Source: Symbiodinium natans (Eukaryota > Sar > Dinophyceae > Suessiales > Symbiodiniaceae). Taken from it: DNA of 64,000 nucleotides. The notes beneath the pieces are model-generated. The model made no database searches and had not been told where the DNA came from. It saw only the letters and a list, made by a program, of their open reading frames with translations. A program made the translations under genes and the position numbers. The stretch covers positions 25,001 to 89,000 of the forward strand of contig CAJNDS010000166.1 of assembly GCA_905221605.1 (NCBI GenBank), read 5' to 3'. Each line of letters starts with the position of its first letter. Position 1 is the first letter of the stretch. Positions 44,372 to 56,400 of the stretch are shown here, one piece after another.

Positions 44372-46389
44372 CTTATTACTTATAACCCCAGTGATACCTG
44401 TACTTGTAGGCCCCTAAGTAGTATGGACCCTGAAACTGCCTGACAGGTCATCGTGGCCAGGTGCCCGGGTTTAGGGTTTAGGGTTTCGGGAAACATGGTA
44501 CCTTTGCATGTGACACATTTATTGGGGTCTCGGTGGCCAAGCTAGTGGAGGCTTTTACGATGGATGTTCTTCGACGTCGCATAGATACGAATATCATGTT
44601 CTGTCATTGCTATCATTGAGCGGCGGATATGAGCATTGGGGAGTGCAAAGATGCGAGACATCTACCCTTTTTTGAACCCAGGCTCTGAGCATACTACCCG
44701 AAACCCTAAACCCTAAATCCTAAACCCCAAACTCCAAACCCAAAAACCCTAAACCCCCACCACAAGAATCTCGCTGCGTTCGACACCGGCAGCTCATTTC
44801 TCGAAAGCGCGTCGCAACTTTGTCATTCTCGAAATTTGGGTTTAGGGTTTAGGGTTTAGGGTTGAGCGCCCAAATTAGGAGACACATCCATTCGACTTGT
44901 GAGGACATCGGCCTCTCTCGCTCTCGCCCAAAGTGTCAGAGGGAGCGGCCATAGGAACCCTTAGGGCCAAGCACGTGTCGTCCGACCTCCCAGGCCAACT
45001 CTCCCCTTGTGGCGGAGTCTGCTGACTTGGGCAGTGACTGTGCTACAGCAGCTGCCCAGCCGTGTCCCCAGAATGATCCCGAGATAGCGATGCTATGACA
45101 GCCCAAGGACCATTGTAGTCAAAGATGATGCCTTCACCACGGCAATCCGAAAGAATGTGGCCAAATACCCTTCAGGTTAGATGCGCCCTACAATACTTCG
45201 ACTTCGGCGCCGCGTCTGCTGACTCCGCACAGTGCTTTGGGCTTCTCCAGCAGATGGCAAGGGACATTTGGTTGTGGCGTTTAGGTTGCGACTCTCACAC
45301 GCACAGCAAGGGCTTGGGATTTAGCCACAAAGAACCCTTTGTCCGAAGCCTCGTTCCGTCAATGGAGACAGGAAGTTCGGCCTATGAGTGCCCGGTGTCG
45401 TCTGCCCGTGTCAACACAGCTCAGAATGCTTAGAAGTGCTCCCCTACTCGCTGCCGGTCTTCCGGCCACTGTCGCTGCTAACGACCACGGGGCCAAATCT
45501 CCACAGCTTTGCGTCCCTCGGCATCTGCACGGACACATCTTGAAACGATCCTGGGGCCGCGTGACTTGCATGGAAATCTATGGCAATCCATGGAAGCCCC
45601 AGAAGTCGTCAGAATGCCCATGCAGCCCCGAACTCCGAAGCGCTCAAGTCCTCACAAGACCAGACAAAACCCGACCTCGATTCCACAAACCGGCAACTCG
45701 CCGCATGCTCTCAATGACCGACTGTACCCGAACATACTTGATTTAAAAATCGCCCCAAATACACACCCCCACACCCGGCCCCATGGTTTCGCTGAGGTGG
45801 TCTCAGCATTTTCTCGCTTACGCTCATGTGGCTACAGCCGCGCGCGGGTGCAGGGCACGGCATGGGCAAGGCGAAAGCAAGCGACTCTGGGTCTTTGGGG
45901 CCTTGGTCATTGGCTGAGGGTCGGCAGGAAACATGGTAACAATGGGCACATCCTGCGAGCTCCATGAACTTGGTGCTTGGTTGGGCATTGTTGAAAGCAC
46001 AATGAGACTCGGCGTTGAAATAGGGGCCACTGCCATGATGCTTTTGGTAGTTTTTATTTGTGGTCGAGCAGGAAACTATTGGTCATCCGAGGCCTCCGGC
46101 CGCGGTTGTAATGTCGCAGGTACCCACCTCCTAATCCTCGTCCCTGCACCCCGTGATTCTTTGACCCCTTTTTGTTGTCGTTTTGCTTGGTAGAGCCGTG
46201 CCACCTTGCAAACCTGGTCCTGCTTCCTTTTTGACCCGCCTAGGCACCCCTGTTCCCGTGTCCTGGAACCCGGGATCTGCTACACGCTGCCTCAGGGGCA
46301 GAGGTGGGCCGCGGAGCGTCCAAAATGATTTAGGCAGTTCGCGGAAGTCTGACAGCACCCAGTGTCATCCCTAAATGAAGGTTTAGGGT

Positions 46390-46500
46390 GTCGACCTGGT
46401 AGGGTTTAGGGTTTAGGGTTTAGGGTTTACGGTTTAGGGTTTAGGGTTTAGGGTTTAGGGCTTCGGGCTTAGCGGTTAAGGGTTTAGGGTTTAGGGGGTT
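46390..46500. repeat. Interstitial telomeric array with TTTACGG and TTCGGGC variants
   Basis: About thirteen units, degenerate toward the right. Confidence 0.85.
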
Positions 46501-47087
46501 AGATTCTGAAAGCCCATTGTGCCTGAGTCCAGCTTCCTTGCCTCCCGAGGAGACAAGGCCTTTCGGCGTGGCACTGCCACAGAAGGTTCTCTGTCAGTGG
46601 CCTGTCCTTACTCACATGCTGTAGGCCTGGGGCAATCAGGTTTAGGGGTGGGTAGATGTGGAACTCAGCATCGGGAAACGTAAGGAACTCTACAAGATGC
46701 TCCAGCACTGGAGTCTCACTCCGCTGCGTGACCCTGGAGTGGTCGCGTAAGTAGGGGACTGATAGTACCAACCATTCGCAAGTTAAGCGCAACAGTTGCT
46801 TGGTGCTGTGGCTGGGTCCTCTCCTGGCGGGCGCGGGTTTAGGGTTTAGGGCTGGTTTAGGGTTTGATCGCTCACACTTGGAAGAGCCAGGAGAGGCAGC
46901 AGGTCCAGAATCTGGGCTTAGGGTGTGGTGCTGCGGCGACTCGGAATTGTAGAGCGGACCTGGGGTTTAGGGTTTAGGGTTTAGGCTGGCCGACTGACGC
47001 ACGTTCCTGCTTCTGCGAGTTTAACTCGCAAGAGGCAGATTAAACAAGTGAAGCCAGGCTCCCTCTGCGAGGGAAGACACGGATCCA

Positions 47088-47174
47088 AATAGGGGTTTAC
47101 GAAAATAAGGGACCGATTCCCTTGTAATTAGGACCCCAATAGGGCACCCCAAATTTTCGGAACCCCCCGAATAG
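47088..47174. mobile_element. Family A element, reverse orientation, shortened
   Basis: AGGGGTTTACGAAAATAAGG and AATTTTCGGAACCCCCCGA are the two ends. The CTACTATTTGG core is deleted. Confidence 0.75.
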
Positions 47175-47469
47175 AATCTCTCTAATTTCGGGTTTTGCCT
47201 GCCCTATGCAAAGTTCATACGCGGCCCCTGTTGAGATCAAATGCTCGGCCTACAAGGGGATCGGTGTCTCAACGGCCCGGGCAAGGAAACATAAGGCCAT
47301 GCCCAGTTATCTCACCATTTTCGTGTGGCGAGTGCCACCAGGGCGATGGCTTGAGGGGAAATTGAAACTGCGAGCGGCTGCAAACTGAGAGCCACCATGA
47401 CACGGGATAACAAATTGCAGGCAGAAGTACTGCCTGCACAGGTGCTCTGAACAGACTCAAGCTGGTCTG

Positions 47470-50400
47470 TCAGGCATAGATGAAGGGCAGAAGGACCAAG
47501 GTGCAGATGATGAATTCCGCGCACACAGGCTTCAGCACCCTCTTCACGATCATGCCCTCGGGCACCTGCTCAAAAAACGCGCTGGTGACTTCTAGCTGAG
47601 GGCTTGTAGGCCAAAACCCTAAACCCTAAACCCTAAACCCCCGAAACCCTAAACCCTAAACCCTAAACTCTAAACCCCAAACCCTAAACCCTAAACCCTG
47701 AGACAGGAGGCTCCCCGAAGCCGCCCCCCAATCCTGCAGGCCGATGACCGCCGTGGCTGCGATGATGTTCGCAAGGCAGAAGGCATTCCTTGGGTGGGGG
47801 GGGAGGGCTGGGGTGACCACAGGAGATGGTGTTCGTGTTGGTGCGTATCGCGCCGTGGCTGATGGATGCCGAATCCGGCTTCGCATTCAGGAGGCTTGAT
47901 TTGCAAGGCAGAATTCATGCGCGCACTACTAGCAACAACGAACCCCCTATTGTACACCCTAGGACGTTAACATAAGGGGGAACATCCCAACACGAATCCT
48001 TGAAGACGACCCTTTATTTGGGGCTTCGGGACCTCAGAGTTCCATACCCATACCCCCACCCCTCCTCCCCTTCTCTCGTGCCCAGGCTCCCACTGGATGC
48101 ACCGCAAAGCTGGAGGCCTTTTGTTTAGGGCTTAGGGTTTAAGGTTTATCGTTTTAGGGTTGAGGACCGAAACGGGACATGCACCGTTGCAAGGCTTGCC
48201 CGACCTCAAGAACCCAAAGCCCAGTTTTTTAGGTTTCCGAAGAACCCCATAAAGGGTGTTTATACCAAGAACCTCATAAAGGGTTTTTTCAAGAAGCTAC
48301 AGAACAAAAAAAGCCGGTTTTGGGGATTCTGAAGGTACTCTCAAACCCTAGCGGTCGTAGCAGTCAAAAAACGGCTCTTAGAAAGGCAACTCGGAAATCT
48401 AGGTACCGAAACCCCAGGGATCAGACTGTACGCCAAGCTCCCCAAAACCCGGAAGACAAACCCTCAGAGGCAAGGAAAGGGGGTGAAGGGGGCGAGGCAC
48501 TCTGTGAAGGACAAGAGGGGGCCCCTCTCCTTTTGTGGTCAGATTGTGTGGGCATTTTCGGATTTAGGACCTTCGCGTTCTGATGTCGTCGACCTTCGTA
48601 GTCCCTACTTCGTCAAACGTGTTAACTCATAAACTGACCTATGAGGGTCTCGTGAGTCAGGGAAGAAGGAGATGAGGGCTTTGAGCGTTCGTTCTGGCTT
48701 CTCTTTGTTCTTTCTGCTGTTGCACTCGCTAGCGGCTATTGTAGCGCTCCCCTCCAGCTTCTGCCACTCAGCTCTCACGGACGAGCAGAGAGGACTGTCC
48801 ACGAATCTAGCCCTGATCTCATCCCAGGTAGGTTTCCCAATGCCAATTTCCCGATTTCTGCAGGCAGAAGGCACCCGCCGACTGCACGATTGAGAGGGAA
48901 GGCACAGCGAAGCCGAAAAAAGGAAAAGAGAGGGCTCTGCCCTCTCTGCCCAAATGCCGTCCGAAAGGCCGATGAGTCCCGTTGGGGAGATGCCAAGGGT
49001 GTCCGCAGCGACCTGTTTGTCACACGGGGGGGCGGGGGGTTTCCGAAACTAGGGGCTCCGCAATAAGGGGTCTCCGTAATTTGGTGTACCTTATTGGGGT
49101 CCTTATTACAAGGAAACCCTACTATTTCGGGATCTTCATTCGGGCTTCCTTGTTCTCGTAAACCCCAGATAAGCCCGGCAGCTTCTTCTGAGCACTCCCC
49201 AGCTCATCATGTCGGAAGTCCGGCGACCACAAGGCGGGTCATGCGGGGACTTCGGGGGTTTCGGGTTTTTTTCGCTCCCGCATAGCTGGCCGAACCACCG
49301 GCAGGGTTGATTGTCGGTACGACTCCGAGTTGAAAGAAGAAACTCGATCGGTTTTCGGGTTGAGGGCTTAACCGCTCACGCTCGGACAAGCCAGGCGAGG
49401 TACATACGGTGCCATGGTCGTTAGGTGGGCCCCCTCAGCACATCTGGGCAGGGTCGGCATAGGTGCTACCGCTAACAAGGGTTTAGGGTTTAGGGTTTTG
49501 GGCAAAAACTGGCTGCTCATGGCTTGGATGGGGCAATGTCATGCCTCGACAGCCCAAGGCTGCCGTTCACGCCCCGCCTTCTGCACCTGGGTGAAGGTGA
49601 GGTTGCTGACCGTCGTGGAGCCCGAGAAGAAGGAGCCAAGGGCTCCGAGGGGGAACGATAGGGCCACGAACCTGAGGAGGGCAGCTGGCCTTAAGGGCTC
49701 AATAGCACTAATCACTACGAACTATGAAGCGTCTGGTGCGATGAGAAGCTTTGGGGAGAGTTTCCGTTCGGGCCTGCCGCCTCTGGCACAGTCCCCTAAA
49801 CCCTAAACCCTAAACCCTAAACCCTAAACCCTAAACCCTAAACCCGAAACCCTAAACCCTAAACCCTAAACCCTAAACCCTAAACCCTAACCGGCATCTC
49901 ACGCAACTGCGCCAGGCTCAAACATGGCACCCATGAGACAGCGTCTGGGACAGGCGGGTTCCGATGATTGCGGCAGGGGCGTCCTGACAAGAGCTGACAG
50001 CATCCCACTGGTAGCACATTGGGTCTCCCTCTCTTTCTCCCTCCTCCCTCTTCCGCTTTTTTTTGCCACCCGCCTAGCTGACACTCAGGCCACATTGCAA
50101 GGACCAATACCGGTAACACTACTTCTTCAGAAGGATGGGGCGCTTTTAAAGTTAGCGCAAAAAGGGGGATCAATATAGGGAAGTTGTAATAGCAAAGAAC
50201 AACCAACAGCGTAAAACCCCCATAAAATACAAAGTATAGATAACCTTCCTTCCCCAATGATCCACAAGGAGAAAGTCACCCGACGTGTCAGTCATGACCT
50301 CTTTGCACCGCGGGTTTAGGGTTCAGGGTTTAGGGTTTCGGGTTTAGGGTTTCGGGTTTAGGGCTACTCCCCACTACTGCAATCCACGCTCTGTGGGGGA

Positions 50401-53400
50401 GGAGAGGGGGGAGCGGAGGGCCCACAGGTCCTTGAGCGCATCACCGGTCCGAAGCAATTCGACCAACACCAGAGCCCCGCTCCTGAAGGCTTCAAGATAA
50501 GGCTTTGGGGTTTAGGGTTTAGGGTTTAGGGTTGGGGATGTTCCCCCCTGAAATAACAGTCCTTCAAGGGGATTATAGTACCCCCCAAATACAATCCCGA
50601 TTACGGGGCTGTTTGTACATATAAGGGGAGCATCCTAAATGATTGGCTTTTGCAAGACGCCCCACAGCCTGAAAGCCCCAACCCCCCTCAGGGTAGATCT
50701 CCAGGTTAGGTTGCCTTTTTGGGGGGGTTCCTTTTAAAAGTACACGGCACCTCAACCCTAAACCCTAAACCCTAAACCCAAAACCCTAAACCCCAAAAAA
50801 AAGGAACCGAGAGCGAGGGGCAAAGCGACGACAGGGCCCTTGATGCGCTGTGCCACGCCGGAAACGATGGTCCGCGGCGAGGTCTCGAGCTCCTGCGGGC
50901 ACTGGGCTTCTTAGGGTTTAGGGTTTAGGGTTAGGGGTTTAGGGTTTAGGGTTTAGGGTTTAGGGTTTAGGGTTTTTTGCTACCCGTCTGGCACGCACTA
51001 TGGGGGTTGCAGCCTAGGAGGAGAAGTCTTGTGACTTGAAAATTCGCGAGACCGTCGGGGTTATTGTGCCGCCTGCCTAGCAGCCTTGCAACCACACTGT
51101 CGGGATGCAATACAACAGCAGGTTTCTTGTTTGCCACCCGCCTAGCTAGCCTTTTCGGCCACTCCGCAAGGGACTGTCTGGCAATGGTGTGTCTGGAAAA
51201 ACACTGCTCTAGTACAGCAGGGGTTTAGGGTTCAGGGAGGAGGCACGCTGTCAACATGTCGGCGCTCATTATGCGGCATTTTGCAGTGTTGGCAGGCCAG
51301 GGAGTTGTTCCATGCAGGTGGGTCTTGGTGTTGCCATGTTGGAGGGACAGTTGACATGTCGGTTATTATTATGGTTCTGCCCGTCAGCGCATGATTTTTG
51401 TAAGACACGACGCACCTTTCAACAGCAATGTCCCAAGAAAGACCTCTTTAAACCCTAAACCCTAAACCCTAAGCCCTAATTTAGCTCCAAGCCCCCACCT
51501 TGCGGAAGACGAGCAAAGAGGCACAGCCGGCCACCACAAAGGGCAGGAGGAAGGGGATGTAAAGCAGCCTTCGGTTTTGACATCTGCACGGGCTTAGGGT
51601 TTTTAGGGTTTTGAGGGTTTTGAGGGTTTTTAGGGTGTTTAGGGGTTTTAGGGCTTTTAGGGCTTTGAGGGGTTTTGAGGGTTTTTAAGGGCTTTTAGGG
51701 TTGTTGGGCCTGAGGGCTGCAGCCGAGCGACTCGTAAGTCCAGCCCAGATTCGTACCCAAGATCCTCGGAACGCATCCCGCGGCAAAGAGCAGGGTCTCC
51801 GTCGGGTGTGTAGCGAAATTTCGGGCGGTGGAGTTCGGGACACCCCTAAACCCTAAACCCTAAACCCGAAACCCGAAACCCTAAACCCTAAACCAAAAAG
51901 AAAGCACCGCTCTGCCCGGCCAAGGGTCTGTGTCAATGAGAACCGGCCGACTGCGGAGATGCGCAGGTGGCCTCATCTCACAACCGAATTTCGAAACGGA
52001 GGCTTTGGGTACGGTTTAGGGTTTAGGGTTTAGGATTTAGGGTTTAGGGTTTCAAAAGGGGTACCTTATTTGGGGGTCCTTATTCTAAGGGAACCCTACT
52101 ATTTGGGGATCTTCCTTGAAGGGTCCCCTATTGTCGTAAGCCCCCAAATGGCATCTCGATGAATATGACGAACCCCATCTCCCACGAGGTGCTGCTTCAG
52201 TTCAGCTTAGGGTTTAGGGTTAGGGTTAGGGTTTAGGGTTCAGGGTTCAGGGTTCAGGGTTCAGGGTTCAGGGTTCAGGGTTCAGGGTTTAGGGTTTAGG
52301 GTTTAGGGTTTAGGGTTTAGGGTTTAGGGTCTAGGGTCTAGGGTCTAGGGTCTAGGGTTTAGGGTTTAGGGTTTTTGGTTTAGGGTTTAGGGTTTAGGGT
52401 GCGTCTATGCGAGGCAGACATGATGAGCGTTGACTGCGGGTCTCCTTTCTTGGGGTTTCCGAAAATAGGGGTACCTTCTTTGGGGGTGTATATTAGGGGT
52501 CCCTTATGTTCGTAAACTCCCACATGGCCAATAGCTTGCACCATGATCCTGACAGCCATAGCTGCTCGCAGCGAAGCGCTGGCAGTCAGCTTTTGGGATG
52601 CCCCCCACAGCGACAATGACAGTGCATTCACACTTCCAGGAATCCTGAACACTCCAACCCAAGCGCATGTAAAGGCCCTTCACTACAAGCCGCGCCCCCC
52701 CCCCCCCCCCCCCCCAAAGCCCTTAGCAAAAAAGAATCTGCACAGTGAAATCCGAGAGCTCAGCCAAGAGTGCCGAGGGAGCCATTTACAATCTCGGGCC
52801 TCGTGGCTGTAGGATGTTGTGGGTGTGCTTAGGGGGGTTCAAGCTTTGGGTGTTTTAGGGTTTTTGGGTTTAGGGTTTAGGGTTTGGGATTGAGGGTGCT
52901 TGCGTTGAGGCATCACCGGTGGAAGGGTTTGAGGAGGGTTTTGCTGTGCAGGGGTCTTCGGTGAGAAGGGTTGGAGGGCATAGGGCTCAGGGCCGGGAAG
53001 TCTAAGACTTCGGCATCCTCATCTATCCTCTACATCCGACCTGGCTCTAGACCTTTTGGCGCTAAATGTGAAAACTGAACTCCCTCGGGCAGCAAAGGCA
53101 CTCGTCCTGACGCAGCAGGGACTTGAGGCCGATCGGTTCGATCCTTTCAGGGGCATCTTGCACACGTAAGAAAGACATGTGGGCGCAGGGTTTAGGGTTT
53201 GGGGTTTGGGGTAGCCGTCACCACTTACCACTATACACGTGCCCGTACAGCGGGAGTGCAGGCATACACCTGGCCTCGTCAAGATCAGGAGGACCACCGT
53301 AAGCCAAAGCGGCATCGTCCGGAACACACAATCGAACCTGCGAGGGTGTCTTTTAGAGCAAGCAAGGGGCTGTGGGTTGCTGCACAGGCCGTGGCCTGTG

Positions 53401-56400
53401 CCGCATTTCAAGGCATGGGAGTTCCCTTCTCCGGTGTTCAGGCTTGTGCCGTTTGGTGCATCCACAAAAATGAGCTTCTTGGATTCTCCCCCCAAAAACC
53501 CATCTTCTTTAAGGGCCCCTGCTCCTGCTGCTGCAACTGCTGTGCACATGAAGGTATAGCCCCCAGCATTGACGCAAACATCCCTCAGACCCTTAACTTG
53601 GTAGCTGAGTAGCCATGTTACAATTTATATGAAACACCTTGAACCCAAAAAAGGGCCAAAGGGTAGTCACTGGGCTAGGGCCAGTAAATCTGAGAATCTG
53701 AGAATATAAGGAGAGGAAACTCTGGGAACATACCAGGCTAAAACAAATCCTGCCCGAGCACACGGTCACGTCGGCATGAAAGCGCTCGGCGTGGTGATCG
53801 TCCACATGGACCGTCAACTCTCCCGGAGGGCCATCCTCGTCCTCGAGACAGGTTGAACAAAGCAAAAGCTGAGTGACTTTGTAGTAATACTGGGTATTAC
53901 TAGGTATTCATACTGGGTATTATTAGGTATTCATTTTGGGCATTTGTAGGTATTCATATTGGGCGCTCTTAGGTATTCATATTGGGTACTCTTGGGTATT
54001 CATATTGAGCACTCTTGAGTATCCATATTGGGCACTCTTGGGTATTCATATTGGATGTTATTAGGTACGGTGCTCATGCTTGTTAAGGGTTCCGATTCGC
54101 CTTCGGTGTGGGCACGTGGTGCTAGGGCGTTTTGCAAGTCGATTCGACATCGCCAAGCTCAGGGGGATCCCTGGGATTTAGAGTTTAGGGATGAGGGTTC
54201 AGGGTTCCGGGGGCGGAGCAGAGACTCAGAGGAGTCCGTGAAACTTTGAAAGGGTCCTCCGTGATGGCCGCGTGAAGCTTGGCCGGCGCCACTGTGAGGT
54301 GCGCATGGTTGGACAAATACTTCATCGCCTGCCCCCACCCCCCCCCCCCCCGCACCCACCCCCGAGTTTGTACAGAAATGTGCTTTGACTACTCGGGGGA
54401 TGGGTTTCTCTTGCCTGCGTTTCTGGGGAAACCCTAATGCTCCAATACCTGAAGCTGCATACCACGACAACCACAACACGGGGATCGAGCCAAGCCCAAA
54501 ATGCAATGTGGAGCCTGGACAGGGCGATTCTCTCACCTCGGATCCCAGCTTCTCTAGGTAGACATGGGGGCCTACGAAAACAGGGGAGCCCCTAACATAG
54601 ACCCTTAAATAGTATAGGATCCCCTTGTAAGAAGGACCTCCAATAAGGTACCCCGAATATCGCGCAAACCCCTAACCTGCCCGTGATCCTTCAGGAAGCT
54701 CCTCGGGCCTTCCTGCCGATGGTCAACGTGTTGTTCTTGGCCTTCTCCCGCAAACTCTTCTTCGAGTTCGTTCCCTGAAAGACAGCACACATGTCAAGGG
54801 TTGAGCTCCAAAGGCCATAAATGGGGTTTAGAGCTTCATGGGACTTTGCGCTGGGCAGCACTGCTGGCATCCCCTCTTGCAGAAGAGATGCTACATGTCT
54901 TTGCTTCAGTTCGCTGCAAAACATGTTCAGGTCATCTGTTGTCCAGTTCTTGCTGTACGCAGCACGATAGACACCCAGCAAGTTGGTCTGATGCAGCTGG
55001 AGGTGCGGGCAATGGAACCCTCGGTTTGGGCTGCTTGGGGGACAGGCAGCCCATTCTCAAGCGTCACAGCTCAACCCCCAGCCAAACCTGCAAGCACATG
55101 AACTCTCTCACAGGGATCTGCTTGTGGCAAGGCCATCCAGGCCCATCTGTTCCCCCAATTTCAATAGATCCTCGTTACAACGTTCGACTCTGGTCCATCC
55201 GTTCTGCTGGGTTACTTGGAGGTTCAGGGTACTTATTAGAAGTGTAGTTTTAACCCACTTAAGTACCCTAACAGGGCCATAACTGGGTAAGAGAAGTACA
55301 GTTATAATTACCCTAAACCCTAAACCCTAAACCCTAAAGCCTAAACCCTAAACCGTTATATTTGGGTTACTAAGTACCCTGAACCTCCACGCAATCTCCC
55401 CCCCCACCCTCATGCCCTAAACCCTAAACCCTAAACCCTAAGCCCTAAACCCTAAACCCTAAACCCTAACCCAAAACCCTAAACCCTAAACCCCCCACCC
55501 TCATGCTCGCGGCTGGAGCCTTCGGCTGGCCCGCTTCGTCCTCCTCGGCCACGGGAACCTTGATGGTCCTCGGTGGTGCGTGAGGGTTTAGGGTTTCGCC
55601 TTGGTACACTTCTCGATTTGTGCGTTTAGGGTTTAGGGTTTAGGGTTTGGGGTTTAGGGTTTGGGGTTTGGGGTTTGGGTTTGGGGTCTCTAGCGATGGT
55701 TCAGGCGGTCAGGGCCAGACGTCACATGGACTCTCGGCTGTCCCAACAAGCAACTTTTTGAAGAGTGCAAATGTGCCTGCAATGTTCCCCTGCGTGCCGC
55801 AACCATATGGGGGCTTCCGAAATTAGAGCTACCTTATTGGTAGGGTCCATACTCTCAGGGAATCCTACTATTTTCGGGGGTCCCTTATTTTCGTAAACCC
55901 CCATATGACCCAGAACTTCTCCAAACTTCCAGCGCTTCACACGCCTCCAAACGCTTCATACGCTTCCCACACCAAGACTCTCAAGCAAACAGCCCAGCGG
56001 TCATGACTCCGCGGGCTGCAAGATGCGAAACCCGAAACCCGAAACCCGAACCCTAAACCCTAGCATTCTTTGGGTCCTTTGGTGCTCTTTTTCTTTTTGT
56101 TGTCGCGGTTTGTTGTGCTTCGGGAAGTGTTGACTCTAGGGTTCGATGTTTGCACTTGGAGGTTCAGGATACTTAGTAACCCAAGCATAGCTGTACGTAT
56201 AACCCACTTAGCCCCTTAAACTTAAAGTACACTAATAGGGTTACAATTGGGTGATAAGTACAGTTATAGTTACCCTAAACTCTAATGCCTTTGCTGAACA
56301 GCAGCCTGTCGTCCGGCTTCAAAGGGTTAGATGTTCCCCATCGTCTGGGTTTAGGGTTTAGGGCCTAGTTTAGGGTTCAGGGTCTAGGGTTTTTAGGGCT

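Larger units (their letters stand above)
43440..47469. other. No recognisable gene between the lactate permease and the reductase
   Basis: The region holds two family B copies (43,747-43,896 and about 44,050-44,140), a degenerate family C copy (about 43,925-44,040), a 20-unit telomeric array, smaller telomeric blocks and a family A copy. Unique DNA at 44,880-46,380 has open frames on both strands (the longest 152 aa on the + strand, 45,509-45,967) but no domain, and they overlap each other. A GC-rich island at about 44,150-44,222 with TTTAGGG on its right could be an upstream reductase exon. The reductase 5' end and the permease 3' UTR must lie here. Confidence 0.5.

Noticed and set aside
45125-45967. 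Overlapping plus-strand frames of 102-152 aa between the permease and the reductase
   Set aside because: They overlap each other in different frames, lack domains and run against the gene direction of the block.
53440-53549. Minus-strand stretch KEDGFLGGESKKLIFVDAP as another permease loop exon
   Set aside because: Possible by position, but no acceptor/donor pair gives a consistent phase and no conserved residue supports it.
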